The notes: generated by a model from the letters alone, not told the origin. A stretch of 64,000 bases of DNA from Phoronis australis (GCA_002633005.1 NMRA01000809.1:72325-136324), one strand, 5' to 3'. Positions 14,101 to 25,910 are shown, numbered from the stretch's first letter. Numbers and translations are program-made.

Positions 14101-14590
14101 CAGAATGAGTCCTACAGTGTAAAAATTGAACAGGCAAAGTTAAACCAATTATCATTTTTCATGTAGGAACCAAAGAAAATTGGAACTGTTGTACATAAGA
14201 AAACTAAAAGAAAATACTCATCTCACAAACCTCATACATTTCTTAAAATTGGCATTGGACACTCATTACTTTTTATAGCAAAATCAACATCAAAATTCCA
14301 GTGTCAGTAACCCTGCCTTCATTGCCCAAAATTCAAAGAAAATTCAGAATTACTTCAAATTGATACATTTGACAAGACAGTGGCATAGACTAAACCAGAG
14401 TAGAGTTCAGTAAAGTTAGAGTCTCCCTAGAAAAGCAAGATCTTGCAAGATATCGCAGTGTATTTTCAATGAGAGGATGTCATTTTCGATTGATTTTTCT
14501 CGCTGCAGGACAGTTGAACTTGACCCTGTCTATCATCTATACTAAGTATTATCTATACTGTAAGTGTAAAATCTCCATGTTTTATTCATT

Positions 14591-14604
14591 GCGCCATCTA
14601 GTGG
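14591..14604 (-). promoter_or_regulatory. CTCF-consensus-like site
   Basis: Read on the minus strand this is CCACTAGATGGCGC, a full match to the core CTCF consensus CCASYAGRKGGCRS. It is identical to the first site of the array at 19235. It lies in single-copy-looking DNA about 0.7 kb downstream of the MRPL52 stop codon. CTCF is the bilaterian insulator and loop-anchor protein; occupancy is inference. Confidence 0.5.
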
Positions 14605-15334
14605 TGTGATGTCACAAACAGAACACAAGTACACTGAGCAGTACTCAAAAACAGTTCATTTGCCAAGAGTAAGTTAACATGAAATTTCAACAAGGACAGA
14701 ATAAATAATTCTGCTACAGTAAAATTAAACTCACATCAAATTACAATTCCATTAAATTGTCACACCCTTAGCAGATATCCCAAGAATACAATTATTCTTG
14801 ATCAAATAAGAGGTGATTTTTCTAAATTTCCCACATGTCATCAGGTCACGGCGTAGGTACTAGAATATTTCACATGGGCTTCCTTTCTTTGGAAAAAATG
14901 AGCGACTTGATATTCACTAGAAGATGCCAATAAACAAAGTCACACCTTAAGACATCTGGTTAGCTAGAGAGTAGAAAGCAGTACTTCTGCATGGGAGTAT
15001 CTGTGTGATAACGTACCCACTCGATTAACATGAATGCAGGCATTTCTACAAGAAAGTCCCTTGTTTCATTTGGAAAACAGTATTTTGAGTTCCACCAGCA
15101 TTAGAAGTGAAACAGGCACAAAAATCACAGCCTACACACAAGTTTGCTTCAGACCTACGATAAAATCATGGCCTAGTCCATGAAGTAATCCCATACCATT
15201 CGAAACAAAAGTTATCCTTTCAGTTTCAAGGCTAGCTAAAACGTTGTCCCACAAGCAATGGCCACCCAATCACAAAGTCAACAAGCTTGCTGCCTTAAGT
15301 CAGACCCAGTGCATGTAGTTTGTCGCATATCATC

Positions 15335-18300
15335 TCAGCACTTTGGTTTCAGTTTGTTATCCAGTATTGCCTGCCTTTGTTCTTTCTCTTCCTCAAGTTG
15401 TGATCTGTGTCTTTTCTTTGCAAATTCCATTTCCCCAATCAAGCGCATAGCTCGCATCTACAACAGACACGAAAACACCTGTGAAATGGAACCATCTCAA
15501 GAGGAATACAGAATAATTACATACAGTTAATCTGCTGCTATGCTCTTGGGAACAATTTATAAAGTTTGCACTGCATGCATCCGTTATTCACTGCTCACAG
15601 TCGTTATGTATTCTGAAGGAGTTGTTCACCTTACCAAAGAAACTTGAGCGGCGATCCCAGGGTTTTGACATGGAGCCATGCAAAGCCAGATTATCCATTA
15701 GGCTGAAAGGGTAATTCAAGGCCACACGGAAAATAGGGGTCCCGCCTTGTCGGCACAGAGCCCCGTGAAAGTTGTGTAAATGTGATGACCAGGAAAGGTC
15801 AAATTACTATGGATTCCAGACCTTTTATAGCTCAGAGGCCCCAAGAACCTCAATCCGACCATACAGCCATGTTATCAAACCTCATTAGCATATCATAATC
15901 GCATTTCAGTCCTGTCTTGATGTTAACAGCACCAGTTAACTTCGCAGTAAGCAAAAGCGTCGACGCTGCGATGCGGTATGAACAGTCAACTAGGGGCCAC
16001 TGCTATATAGTCAACAATTAAAAGGCAGTGTCATCGCTAATAGTAGCTTATATTTTGCTTGAATAATTACCAATCAAATTAGAAATAAGTTTCATGTCAA
16101 TTAGCACACGGAAATTTTCTCAAATTGTCACATTAAAAAAAAATCTTAGCGTGCACGGGATGCATCAGCGCTACCTTGCGATTACTTCGATAATGACAGC
16201 ATCACCTAACTGTTTACTTTGATGCCGTCAACTACCGAAGCTGGTATGAACGATTCAATTAACTTTGCAGTATATGTCGACATTCCACTCATAGTGGAGT
16301 TAAATTAGTATGAAATGGCCTTACAAGAAAATAAAGACAACAGATGATGTCATTTCCATGCTAGTTTGATATCTCGACAAAATATTGCCACAGCCTGCTT
16401 GCCTGCTGCGGTACTGCAGTTGCCACTAGCTATTACTCTCTAAATTCACAGGAAAATCAGCAAAAACTGGATGACTTTTCAGTCAAGCACAATGGTAAAA
16501 TAACTAAACTGTGTCCATTATTCTCCTTAATTAATATATAGTAAAGTCTAACTAATAGTAATAGCAACAGAATGTAAAATCCAAACTGACTGATAGTTTT
16601 ACTGTTTTATCATTGGTGGCCCATATAGATAGTAAACAGACTTACAGCTAATTTTCTGTTTTCCTCTCTGCGTCTCAAAGTTCCTGCTGGCAAGGGTGCT
16701 GGCCTTCCATCTAAAAAACAAAAACACTTTATGAAGTGCAATTCCCGAGGTTTATGCCAGTAAAATAAGCACTTGATTTGTACCAAAATGTTGCCGTTTT
16801 GAAGGCAATGTTTGTCAGTTTGACACATTTTACTTAGTGCGAAAGGCATTTTGAAACTCTTTAGTTGATTTTTATAAAACAAAATTTAATAATTTTTCAA
16901 ACCGTAAGTGTGATGCTGTGACAAAGCCGCACAATGTTAAATGTCAAATTGTTAAGTACTGGAGTGGGACTAAAAATTGACGAGTGTTTTGACTACAAAC
17001 ACTTACTCAAACCAGTTGACATTTTTGGAATTGTTTACTGTATTACATTTCTGGTTTGAAGAATTGCTATTTCTAATTATTTCACTTTAAGAAATTCAAT
17101 AGAAAAGATTCAAAATACTGTAATAAATACTCTATTTTCCCTAACAAGTGCCCATGTCCTTATGAGCATCCCCTAACTGGTTTTTGAACTTCACAAATAT
17201 AAGCGCCCTCTCTTTTGGTTCAACAGATGACGTAAAACGGATGCTAACTTGCGTGTCTTTTCACAACTGTTAAAATGACTTCCAGTTTTTCTATTAATCT
17301 TGGTGATCCAGTAAATATCTTGCACTAAATTTCCAAGCCTCAGGGCTTGGAATGACCAATGACAAAAAACGCGGAAACTTTTACGGCCCAAATCATGCCC
17401 GATAACCAGCCTTGAAATGGTCAATGTGAATCTTTCCCCGACAAAAATCGGGAGGACTAACTAAAAAAAAGGTTACCTCCATCAGAAGCATGCGTCTGCA
17501 TCCTTTTAGCTCGCCCGTCCACTCCCAACCCACACATTTTTGGCTGCAGAGCGGCAGTATTTGTCGCCGCGCTTAACAATAACACGAGATGCCATTGAAA
17601 ATCACACCACGCTGTCCCAGATGCCCCGGCAATGTTGACAATTTATGTTCCTCCAAATCATAAAGAGCAACGGCAACTTCCGCTTTTCGAGGTGAACGTC
17701 GTCTGCAACGCCGCGGTAAGAAAGGAATTTGCCGCAGTTTCCGCAGAAAATTCCAAGCCCTGAAGCCTGCAGCCTCTCTTACACGGCTAATGTTTATCAG
17801 ACACAAAGCAGTTCAAAACTTCCCTCATGTTTCAAGAACAGTAAATACCACATGATTTCACCTCGACCAATCATAAAAATTGTTATGAATGCACGCTAAC
17901 TGCAAGTGGCTTGATGAGATAACAGGGAATCCCTATTTATTACCCAATCAGAGTTCATATTGCATCTGATTTCTGTAGCAACTGATAACAATTTAGCGGT
18001 TTGAAGGTTAACAAAATATACAAAACATCAGATCAATAAGTTTGAAAGCTACATAACACAACTGCCAGGTAATTTTTTTCAGATTAGGCTCCCCTTTTTA
18101 CGACTTTCCTAATACCTTGGGTGCTTATTAGAGAAAATACGATAGTAAGTATAGTATACCAAATTGATCAGAAATGTTATGTACAAAAAAAGGTTTCCCA
18201 TTAAGATAGACTACACATGTACATCTGCAGCTGAAAACTAGCTTAGCTATCATATTGGGTACAAATGCATACTAAAGGCGTTGTTTTAATTTTGCTTTTG

Positions 18301-18992
18301 TTCTGAAACGAGGTGAGATATCACTTAAAAGTTTTCCACAACTATACTGTGTCCGCGAGGAGCTCAGGCGGTGTTTTTAGCAGGTTACACCATCTCAAAT
18401 ATGTTTCATCTTACTTTAAAGTTGCACATATTTGGGCTACAGAGTATGTGGTATGCGAAGCTGTGTCCCTCATTGTCCCAGTAGACACTTAAAAGTCCAG
18501 ATAAGACCCATGTATTTGGTGCAGAGCACAGTTGAATGGGTTAGTCATGCCCAGTATCCAACAGGTGGCCTTGTCATCTTACATGAAGATGATTTATGAA
18601 ATCATATGTAAATTGAGACTCTGATCTTGCTTCTTTAAAGGAGTATTATTGTTTGCAGTGGAATAATGTGTCATATAAAAAGGTTATTTAAAGTAGCCAC
18701 AGACTTACTTCACGAAAACTAATTTTTAATTTAGACCACTTACCATGATTATGAGATTGGTTACTTTCTTGGAGAGAATATGAGTTTATCATGAATGGCT
18801 GCTTTATGTGAAAATGTGGCATTTCCTTCATAAAGAAAAAATGCGTATTTCATTTTAATGAGTAACAGTAAAAATTGCAACGTTCATAAATGTATGGTAT
18901 GTTGTGATGGATGTAGAATTATACCTGCGTAACTCCAATCAGAAACTTCTGTCAATGGCCCGTACTCATAACCTGTGGCTGGCAACCCATGT
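15335..18992 (-). CDS. MRPL52: Mitochondrial ribosomal protein L52 (mL52), last three coding exons
   Basis: The three exons are 18992-18925, 16710-16646 and 15457-15335. They join in compatible phases (2/1, 1/2, 0/0) with good sites: tattttag acceptor and CAG|GTATAA donor; ttttttag acceptor and GCT|GTAAGT donor; gtctgttgtag acceptor and TGA stop. The joined peptide runs HGLPATGYEYGPLTEVSDW, then SYADGRPAPLPAGTLRRREE, then a basic, Glu-rich helical tail ending NKLKPKC. Human MRPL52 has the same GYGPLTE-DWSYADGRPAP core and a C-terminal LKPKG, so the identification is firm. mL52 is a subunit of the large mitoribosomal subunit. The upstream exon(s) with start codon and mitochondrial targeting sequence were not found with a matching phase. 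One candidate is the minus-strand stretch about 21070-21230, which reads NFHRSFSTLNTLYARKK, but it offers no phase-2 donor. The 18924-16711 intron contains an inverted-repeat element. Confidence 0.93.
17130..18146. mobile_element. Inverted-repeat DNA element inside an MRPL52 intron
   Basis: The left end (17130-17153) reads TATTTTCCCTAACAAGTGCCC; the right end in reverse complement reads CGTATTTTCTCTAATAAGCACCC. These form imperfect terminal inverted repeats around 1.0 kb. The interior has a short hairpin (ccaagcctcagggcttgg, near 17335) and a minus-strand frame at 17573-17806 that resembles no protein I know. No clear target duplication was seen, so the superfamily is unassigned. Confidence 0.5.
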
Positions 18993-19234
18993 CTAAAATA
19001 TGAACACAGTTATCAAACAAGGAAACTCTGTGATCTTGATCAAATGTTTCAGACATAAAGGAAAAACACCGATGTACAGTGTCTGCAAACTAGAACTACC
19101 GTACTCATCTGTATGCCCTAGGCACTTAAATTATCAACAAACTAAACAAGGACAACGCGGGGTGTTGAAATGCGTCCATAAATGCATCGCAAATGGTGTG
19201 GTTTTAGGGTTATTTATTTGTATCATAAAAATGG

Positions 19235-20210
19235 CCACTAGATGGCGCAAAAATGTACAATCCATCCAAAAATGGGAACACGCAATATTTCATAAAAATC
19301 TATCAAGGAACTTCAGAGAAACAAAGGAAAACAGAACAAAATGAAATTGCCACTTGTGGGCACAGCATCCGTTGGATCCACATGAAAGTCGTCATCGTCT
19401 GTTGTTATCTTCATATAAATACGATTACTAAATTTAATAAAGATCCTGCAGTGGGTTTAGGAGATACAGCTATGGGCGCAAAACAAAACAAAACTACCAC
19501 TAGGAGGCGCCACAGTAGTCAGTGGGCATCATCAAACGTCCTCTTCACACTGAGAACATATACGCCAAAACACACATGCCAATTTTCACAATTATCCTGA
19601 AAGCGGTTTGGTTGATAGACGAGTGGATGCCAAAAACAGACTCAAAAACAGTAAAAATGCCCACTAGGTGGCGTAAACTAGGTCAAATCCATCTGAAAAC
19701 AAAGATATAACGTCACCTTAGTAACAGATGTCTGTATGCCAAATTTTATGAAAATACGTTGAAGACCTTTGAAGATACAGAGGTAAACGTAAAAAAATAA
19801 AATTGCCACTAGGTGGCACACCAGTATTCAGATCTGTCCGAAAGTTGTCGTCCTTCGTTGTTAACATCATATAAATATATTTACTAAATTTAGTACAGAT
19901 CCTTCGAATGGTTTAGGAGATACAGCCATAGGTGCAAAAAAAAAAAAAAACTGCCACTAGGAGGCGCCACAGTAGTCAATGTCTTCGGAAAATCATCGTC
20001 ATCCGTCCACTTCATAGTAAGAACATACATGCCAATTTTCACAATCATCCTTTGAGCGGTGGCGCAAACTACGTCAAATCCATCCAAAAATGGGAGGATA
20101 GCGTCATCTCACTAATAGATGCTTATGTGCTAAATTTTATAAAAATCCATTTAGGACTTTTGAAGATACAGAAGTAAACGTAAAAAACTAAAATTGCTAC
20201 TAGGGGGCAG
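19235..20210 (+). repeat. Higher-order tandem repeat carrying at least six CTCF-consensus-like motifs
   Basis: Monomers of roughly 140-165 bp each begin with a CCACTAG-type motif: 19235 (CCACTAGATGGCGC), 19497 (CCACTAGGAGGCGC), 19661 (CCACTAGGTGGCGT), 19806 (CCACTAGGTGGCAC), 19954 (CCACTAGGAGGCGC) and 20197 (CTACTAGGGGGCAG). A degenerate copy lies near 19349 and another near 20055. Three monomer types recur, giving a higher-order unit of about 460 bp: for example the GGAGGCGCCACAGTAGTCA type at 19497 and 19954, and the GGAGATACAGC type at 19462 and 19915. The array lies upstream of the recognised MRPL52 exons, possibly in its first intron. All intact motifs point the same way. Confidence 0.75.
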
Positions 20211-20474
20211 ACCGGTAGTCAGATGTGTCCAAAAGTTCGCTCATACCGTCCCATCCATGGAAGGAACACACGTGCAAAATTTCATGAACATACGTCAAGG
20301 CGTCTTGGAGATAGAGTAGCGGACGCCAGACGCCGAATGGACGGCATAATGTGTACACATATAAATATGTGGGCGCATAAAAATCAGGAAGAAGACATTA
20401 AGCCGAGCATGAACTGGTTATACCAAGCTGGGGAATGCAACTTCACATGCAGCAGCCAAACAAAACATCTGCCA

Positions 20475-20747
20475 GATATAGACATACACCGTTTGTTAGC
20501 CACGGATATAGACATACACCGTTTGTTAGTCACGGATATAGACATACACCGTTAGTCACAGATATAGACATACACCGTTTGTTAGTCACGGATATAGACA
20601 TACACCGTTAGTCACAGATATAGACATACACCGTTTGTTAGTCACGGATATAGACATACACCGTATGTTAGTCACGGATATAGACATACACCGTTTGTTA
20701 GTCACAGATATAGACATACACCGTTAGTCACAGATATAGACATAAAA
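20475..20747 (+). repeat. 26/30-bp minisatellite
   Basis: About nine units beginning gatatagacatacaccgtt, each either 30 bp (with tttgttagtcacg) or 26 bp (lacking a GTTT/TTTG tetramer). Unit order by length is 30, 30, 26, 30, 26, 30, 30, 30, 26, then a partial unit. There are no unique spacers, so it is not CRISPR-like. Confidence 0.95.
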
Positions 20748-20785
20748 TCTCTCAGCATTAGATCACTATCACCAAATGTGATTAA

Positions 20786-21069
20786 GGTTATGTATGACCC
20801 TATCCATAAGCCTGTGTGTATTTAGTCAAATATCTACAAAACTATAAAAATATATTTTCTGAACTTGGAAATCATAAACTAGAATGAACAAGTCGGTCAG
20901 TAATACTAAAGCAAAAAGGGTTCGTTCCTAGCAAAAGAACGGTAACAACATGAGCAAATTTCGTTTATATAAATGTTCAAGACGAAATCTCAAAAACGCT
21001 CAGCCTAATAGTTTTTTAAACTAGTCGTTTCTGAGATACGATGTTCTGAGGTTACGGTCCTACACAACC
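20786..21069. mobile_element. TTAA-flanked MITE, copy A
   Basis: TTAA at 20782-20785 and 21070-21073 brackets 284 bp. Termini are GGTTATGTATGACC (left) and, in reverse complement, GGTTGTGTAGGACC (right), so the inverted repeats match at 12 of 14 positions. No coding capacity. Copies B (48369-48802) and C (1429-1931) share the ends. A TTAA target with short inverted repeats points to mobilisation by a piggyBac or Kolobok transposase. Confidence 0.75.
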
Positions 21070-21940
21070 TTAAAAAAACATAACAACATGGCTTGCATAC
21101 TCAATGTTCCATAGTCTCTTAGTAAATACGTTGTTGTCAAAAGGCCTCGGTGTCTTCTTTCTTGCATATAAAGTGTTGAGTGTGGAGAAAGACCTGTGAA
21201 AATTGCTCACCAGTTTGCAGCGTGGACATGCAATACCTGTAAAAACCAGCAAAAGCAGTAATTACCGACAGACCTAGAAACGGGCCGCCTATCATATTAG
21301 CAGCTTTGTTTTGCTACAGTACATCTGTAAAATAAGCAGTTTTTACACTATGGTAGAAACTAAGACTTACAATCATTATTTTGAAATAGTTCCAGTTCCC
21401 GTATTCCGCACTCCCGCTGAGTGCCGTTCTTCTTGACCGTGAGGTAACATTATAACGATTGTACAACAGTGGCGCTGTGCACACGACGGGTACATTTCGC
21501 CGTTTTTCGTCCTTCAGAACCCTCGGGAAGGGGTCATCCCGCATTCATGGATATTTATCCCGCTTATACCACTTCCTTGAATCGACATTGCAGCCCACGG
21601 CACAGCAGTAATACTTTGCCGGCATGACTTAAATATGATATAAAACATAAAGTGTTCAGACGACAGATGCTAATATGTAAATCTCCGTAAGAGTGAAAGC
21701 AAGGCTGCTGACCTGCCTGCCGTATCTGGAGGTGTGCCGCTATTTTGTACCTCATGGCATGCGAGAGCGATCAGTGTGGAAGGCGAGTGTTGATAAAAAT
21801 TTAATGTTGGCAGTTCAGGTGACAATATACCATGTTCTGATGACAAAACAACTTTATTCAAAAGCATAGTTGCTCTCTCAAAGCAACTTTTTGGCGAATT
21901 ATGCCTCACATTGATTAAAAAATCACGTTTTTATAAGTAC

Positions 21941-22941
21941 CTTTTGCATATAGAGGGAGAACTTAGGAGTCCGTCGATGTCTTTAATTCCTTCCAACTAA
22001 AACTTTTTCTTCGAGCAGTCCTTCATTCAGTTCCCAAAATCGGAAACTGGCCATTTTTAACAATGCGCGCGGCAGGTGGTATGATGTCATATCCCCTGGC
22101 GTGCGAGGGACTGCTCAAAGAAAAAATTTGATAACGGGAATATTTGTTTGAGTTGGAATAGCCGTGGTACAAAGCGGTAAACTAAATATACAGCTTTGCG
22201 CTGATGTGGGTAAAAAAGTGGTAAGATAAAATCTGACACAAAATTAGCGTAATTAAAACTATAGTCTTCCTTGAGTAAACTAAATTATTTAACGGTGTTG
22301 AAATAAATGGCGTTCTACCGTTATTCTGTAGCTAAAGTTGTGGAGAGATCTTGTGCGTCGGCTTTCAGCGCCATGAAATATTGCATCACCTATTGGCCAG
22401 TTTCTTTTTTCAATGGTTCTTCAATCAATTGTTGTTCTTTCACGAGGTTTGCATACATGTCGCAACAAATTATTTGAACTGGTTTCACTTCATTATAAGT
22501 TTTTAGAATTTCGATACTGAAAAACCGAATTTCAGAACAAATTTTGCTGCTGCAAAGTTGTCACAAAAATTTAGGAAATGGTGCGTGTGTGTGATACGAG
22601 TGTACTGTTTTCAAAACAACATACTTTTCTTTGTTACAAAAATGACGTTTGTTGCATTGTTTTTCGCTTAAACGGTTGTAACGGGCAAGGTGAGTGTCAG
22701 TTGATTCACAGATTTTGCATGCACCCTGTCTGGTCTTTAGCTCTACATGTTGATACAGGTTTGATGGCGAGTTGATGAGCAGAACTACCCTGGCTGAGTG
22801 CAATTTCGCGGTTTATGGAAGAAATACACACAGTGGTACCTAGCTGTACGACAGCCTTCATACAGCTAGCTGGCTAAGGCTAGAGTTGGAAGGAATTAAA
22901 GACATTGATGGCCTCCTAAGGTGTCCCTCTATGCGCAAAAG
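21941..22941. mobile_element. 1.0-kb inverted-repeat element
   Basis: The left end (21941-21998) and right end (22884-22941, reverse complement) match over about 58 bp: cttttgc-atagaggga, then cttaggag, then gtctttaattccttccaac. Just inside the left end a nested hairpin (about 22010-22130) has arms CGAGCAGTCC and GGACTGCTC. The segment 22740-22880 has a diverged same-strand copy at 23250-23400. No recognisable transposase. Confidence 0.6.
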
Positions 22942-22976
22942 ACACACACACGCACATGCACACGCACACACACACA
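22942..22976. repeat. CA-rich microsatellite
   Basis: (CA)n/(CGCA)n immediately after the inverted-repeat element. Confidence 0.9.
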
Positions 22977-23393
22977 TTTTGAAAAGCAACGATCTAAAGA
23001 AATCGTAGATTAGTTAAGTTTTTGGTGACTCCTTCCATTAAACATGGCGGTAATTACTACCGTGTACCGGGAAATAGTGCGAGCAGAAATTTCACGATAA
23101 AATATTAAAATATTAAAAGAACGGGGTAGGAAGAATTTCTGTGTATTTTTGGAAAGATAACTTTGAAAAGAATTAAACGATACCAAAATCATATGTGTAA
23201 GTCAATGTCGTCATATTTTAAACAATTACTTATAACTCTACATCACATGTTATGATGTTGATAAGTTTCACGACGAGGAGACGAGCAAAACTACCCGGCC
23301 GTGAAATTTCGAAGTCTACTGGAGCTGAACACACACTCCTAGTGGCATTTTGACGATAGTCTTCATACAGACAGCTGGCTGGCTAACTCTTAG

Positions 23394-23445
23394 ACAGTGA
23401 TCACCGTCTGTAGTTGAACTACAACTAGAGACGGTGGTCACTGCC
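23394..23445. repeat. Imperfect palindrome
   Basis: Arms cagtgatcaccgtct and agacggtggtcactg flank the inner repeat tagttgaactacaacta. This strong hairpin sits at the end of the diverged duplicate of the 22740-22880 segment and is probably a MITE end rather than an RNA gene. Confidence 0.6.
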
Positions 23446-23773
23446 CAGCTAACTCTCACCTAACAAACCTATCCTTGTGGGGGCCGCCATTTTGGAAATA
23501 AGTCTGATAGTTAGCGTCATCTGGCGGTCAAAGTTCTGACGCGAATCGCCGGGCTCCGATGGCATTGCGGGCCCGGACCACCCGAAAACTATTTTTTTAA
23601 ATAGGGGCCTATAAACAAACTCGAAGACATGCATCGTTGGTATATAGTGAAAACGAGAAATGCAGGTGAAAAGGCTTATAAAATACAACTTGCCGCCCTT
23701 CGGGGTGGGGGGGCAGGGACTCAGTAGCCACTGCATGACTATGTTGCTCATGCGCGCACCCGGGGGGGGGGGG

Positions 23774-24187
23774 NNNNNNNNNNNNNNNNNNNNNNNNNNN
23801 NNNNNNNNNNNNNNNNNNNNNNNNNNNNNNNNNNNNNNNNNNNNNNNNNNNNNNNNNNNNNNNNNNNNNNNNNNNNNNNNNNNNNNNNNNNNNNNNNNNN
23901 NNNNNNNNNNNNNNNNNNNNNNNNNNNNNNNNNNNNNNNNNNNNNNNNNNNNNNNNNNNNNNNNNNNNNNNNNNNNNNNNNNNNNNNNNNNNNNNNNNNN
24001 NNNNNNNNNNNNNNNNNNNNNNNNNNNNNNNNNNNNNNNNNNNNNNNNNNNNNNNNNNNNNNNNNNNNNNNNNNNNNNNNNNNNNNNNNNNNNNNNNNNN
24101 NNNNNNNNNNNNNNNNNNNNNNNNNNNNNNNNNNNNNNNNNNNNNNNNNNNNNNNNNNNNNNNNNNNNNNNNNNNNNNNNNNNNNNN
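23774..24187. other. Assembly gap (414 N)
   Basis: A run of N preceded by a G homopolymer (23760-23773). Frames drawn across it on either strand are not real. The right flank (24190-24345) has three imperfect copies of an approximately 50-bp unit containing tggcaacagc, so the gap probably lies in a tandem repeat. Confidence 0.99.
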
Positions 24188-24739
24188 AGGCCGGTGGTGG
24201 TAGAGGTGGTGTGCTTGATCTTCTTCTGGATACGAGACGCTGGCTGGATGGCAACAGCGTTACTGACATCGTAGAGGTGGAGCTGGCTTGATGGCAACAG
24301 CTTAGAGTTGGTTCACATGAAGCCGGCTTACTGGCAACAGCTGTCATGCTACTGATTGCTTGTCTTTATACTGCCCCGTCGGGACAATGTCGATCATAAA
24401 TGGTATTTCACTCGTTAAATATATTTATGTGAGCATATGGACTCGTCTTACTCCTTTTCCCCCTCATCTCGGTCTATTCCATTATTCCTTTGTGCAGGAC
24501 TACACGTCGTTTCCCAGCCTTCGCAGTGGTCTGCTGTTATCACGTGCCTCGAGTTTGGTCACCTCTTGGCTCTTATAGGCTGACGATTGTCACGTGTCTT
24601 TAGGGGCGTTTTTCTTTGTTATTGTAACCTCTCTTTCAGTTCACCTTGTTCCGGCCACATTGTCGTACGTCAAAACTCATTCAATTTTCCCACCCTCTTC
24701 CTCCCAGTTTTCGTCATTCTCTCGTACTTCCACGGGGCC

Positions 24740-24919
24740 GGCGCTTTTTATTGCCCATCTTACCAGAGATTACCTATTATACGTTATTTACCTGTATTCA
24801 TTATATTGTAATTGTATTAGTCATAATAAATGACCTTATATCGCCTACCTCGGTCTCCTTTTCATCTCTGGTAACGAGCTTGCGACGCACGTTATTCGGG
24901 ACATATGTCGATCATAAAT
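24740..24919 (+). repeat. LTR-like dispersed repeat, copy 2
   Basis: Second copy of the 4103-4293 repeat. It has a taataaatgacc poly(A)-signal context at about 24824 and ends cgggacatatgtcgatcataaat. A third piece of just the end motif (gtcgggacaatgtcgatcataaat) lies at 24378-24401. The pyrimidine-rich 24430-24740 between them may be the U3 part of the same LTR. Confidence 0.6.
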
Positions 24920-25089
24920 TTACGGTACAGAAAACAATTATGAGCTTGAGCTTCGCTATGAGACGGGTCTCCAGCGTCAAGTCGTTTATGAAGTCTGTGA
25001 TAGTTTTAACATGTAGGATTTAGGATTTTTTGTTTTCGTTTTGGGAAAAGCTACCCGCCTCACTGAGCTCTCAGATTTTTACTGGACAC

Positions 25090-25225
25090 TGCAATCGAGC
25101 TCGGCATCGAAGCATCACAGGCCACGTGACATGCTCAAACTGCCTTAGTGTGGCGAGGAAGCCGAGACTCCACTTCATCTAATCGACATTTGCGTCACCT
25201 ATGAAACACTCGCAACCTACTAGGA
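25090..25225 (+). pseudogene. Non-LTR retrotransposon fragment, C-terminal zinc-knuckle region
   Basis: One frame reads RARHRSITGHVTCSNC and, after a shift, CGEEAETPLHLIDIC followed by VTYE. This is the GH...C..CGEE.ET..H....C pattern found after the reverse transcriptase in R1/Jockey-type elements. The reading is broken by frameshifts and stops, so it is dead. Confidence 0.6.
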
Positions 25226-25464
25226 TACGTGATGAACACATAACCTGCTTGGGGGAAATCGCTAGAACTCATAGTAGCATTTCAACTCCGTCCTGAGGGA
25301 AACTGACAGATTGGAAGACTTTACCCATGCATGAGTAACTCCGAGTTGGCCGGGGTCTCCATGACTCATAATCAGTTGATCAATGGGCCGACCCTTGTGG
25401 GCTAGAAAGCACGCTTGGTGCACCGCAAAAAGCATCAGGACACCTGCCTACCCTCTGACATAGC

Positions 25465-25530
25465 GCTATCTATACTGAAAAGTGGCCCTACCTTTCGTAG
25501 CACTGTGAAAAAGTGTAGGCGGCACCTGCC
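25465..25530 (+). repeat. Dispersed short repeat, uninterrupted copy
   Basis: The string gacatagcgctatctatactgaaaagtgg is joined directly to tacctttcgtagcactgtgaaa. At 30440-30825 the same two halves occur about 320 bp apart. Confidence 0.55.
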
Positions 25531-25675
25531 CCTCTTCTTCCGGTATCAACAAACAATCGAAATACCAATACTTATATGTTGGCGCAATTAATGAAAATTA
25601 GAACTATGCATAACTGTGAAAATAATAACAAAACAAAGTGTGGATTAGTGCCAGAATAAAAACAAGTTTTATTGT

Positions 25676-25910
25676 TTACTGAGTAAGCTTGTTGTTCGAG
25701 ATGTGACTCGTGAACATCTCTATTGTTTCTGAAGAGATGACATGTTGTGGGAGTCTATTCCAGAGTAAAATAGTAGATAGGAAGAAAGAATATGCGTACT
25801 ATGCAGTGCGGATGTATGATCTCTCAAAGGTATGAGAGCTGGGAGTTCTAGAAATATGCCGGAAGGTATGTATGGGGAATGGCAACCAGATTGTGTACGG
25901 CCTTGCACAT
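25676..25910 (-). pseudogene. Non-LTR retrotransposon reverse transcriptase C-terminus (decayed)
   Basis: On the minus strand the pieces read MCKAVHNLVAIPHTYLP, then SSHTFERSYIRTA, then AYSFFLSTILLWNRLPQHVI, then SSETIEMFTSHIS to a stop at 25676. The SF-P-TI-LWN-LP signature is the conserved end of many LINE reverse transcriptase ORFs (CR1/L2/Jockey-like). A frameshift near 25860 and a stop near 25800 break it. Confidence 0.75.

Larger units (their letters stand above)
10464..15334. other. Intergenic, between the exchanger 5' end and MRPL52 3' end
   Basis: The first 150 bases upstream of the exchanger ATG (10485-10620) presumably hold its 5' untranslated region and promoter; no TATA box or clear initiator was recognised. 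Further on there is a CA-rich microsatellite and one isolated CTCF-consensus-like site (14591-14604). The two genes lie in the same orientation. I recognise no exon in this stretch. Confidence 0.5.

Noticed and set aside
20475-20747. CRISPR-like direct repeats
   Set aside because: Units abut with no unique spacers, in an animal genome; it is a minisatellite.
21070-21252. First exon of MRPL52 with a mitochondrial presequence (NFHRSFSTL)
   Set aside because: The composition and acceptor are attractive, but no donor gives the phase needed by the exon at 18992; left as a possibility only.
22060-22110. Third copy of the SINE tail
   Set aside because: Only a short stretch (gcaggtgg-atgatgtcat) agrees and it lies within another element's hairpin; too weak.
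23449-24347. Three long ORFs (199-282 residues) on both strands
   Set aside because: Each is opened by the 414-N gap; the real flanking bases encode nothing coherent.
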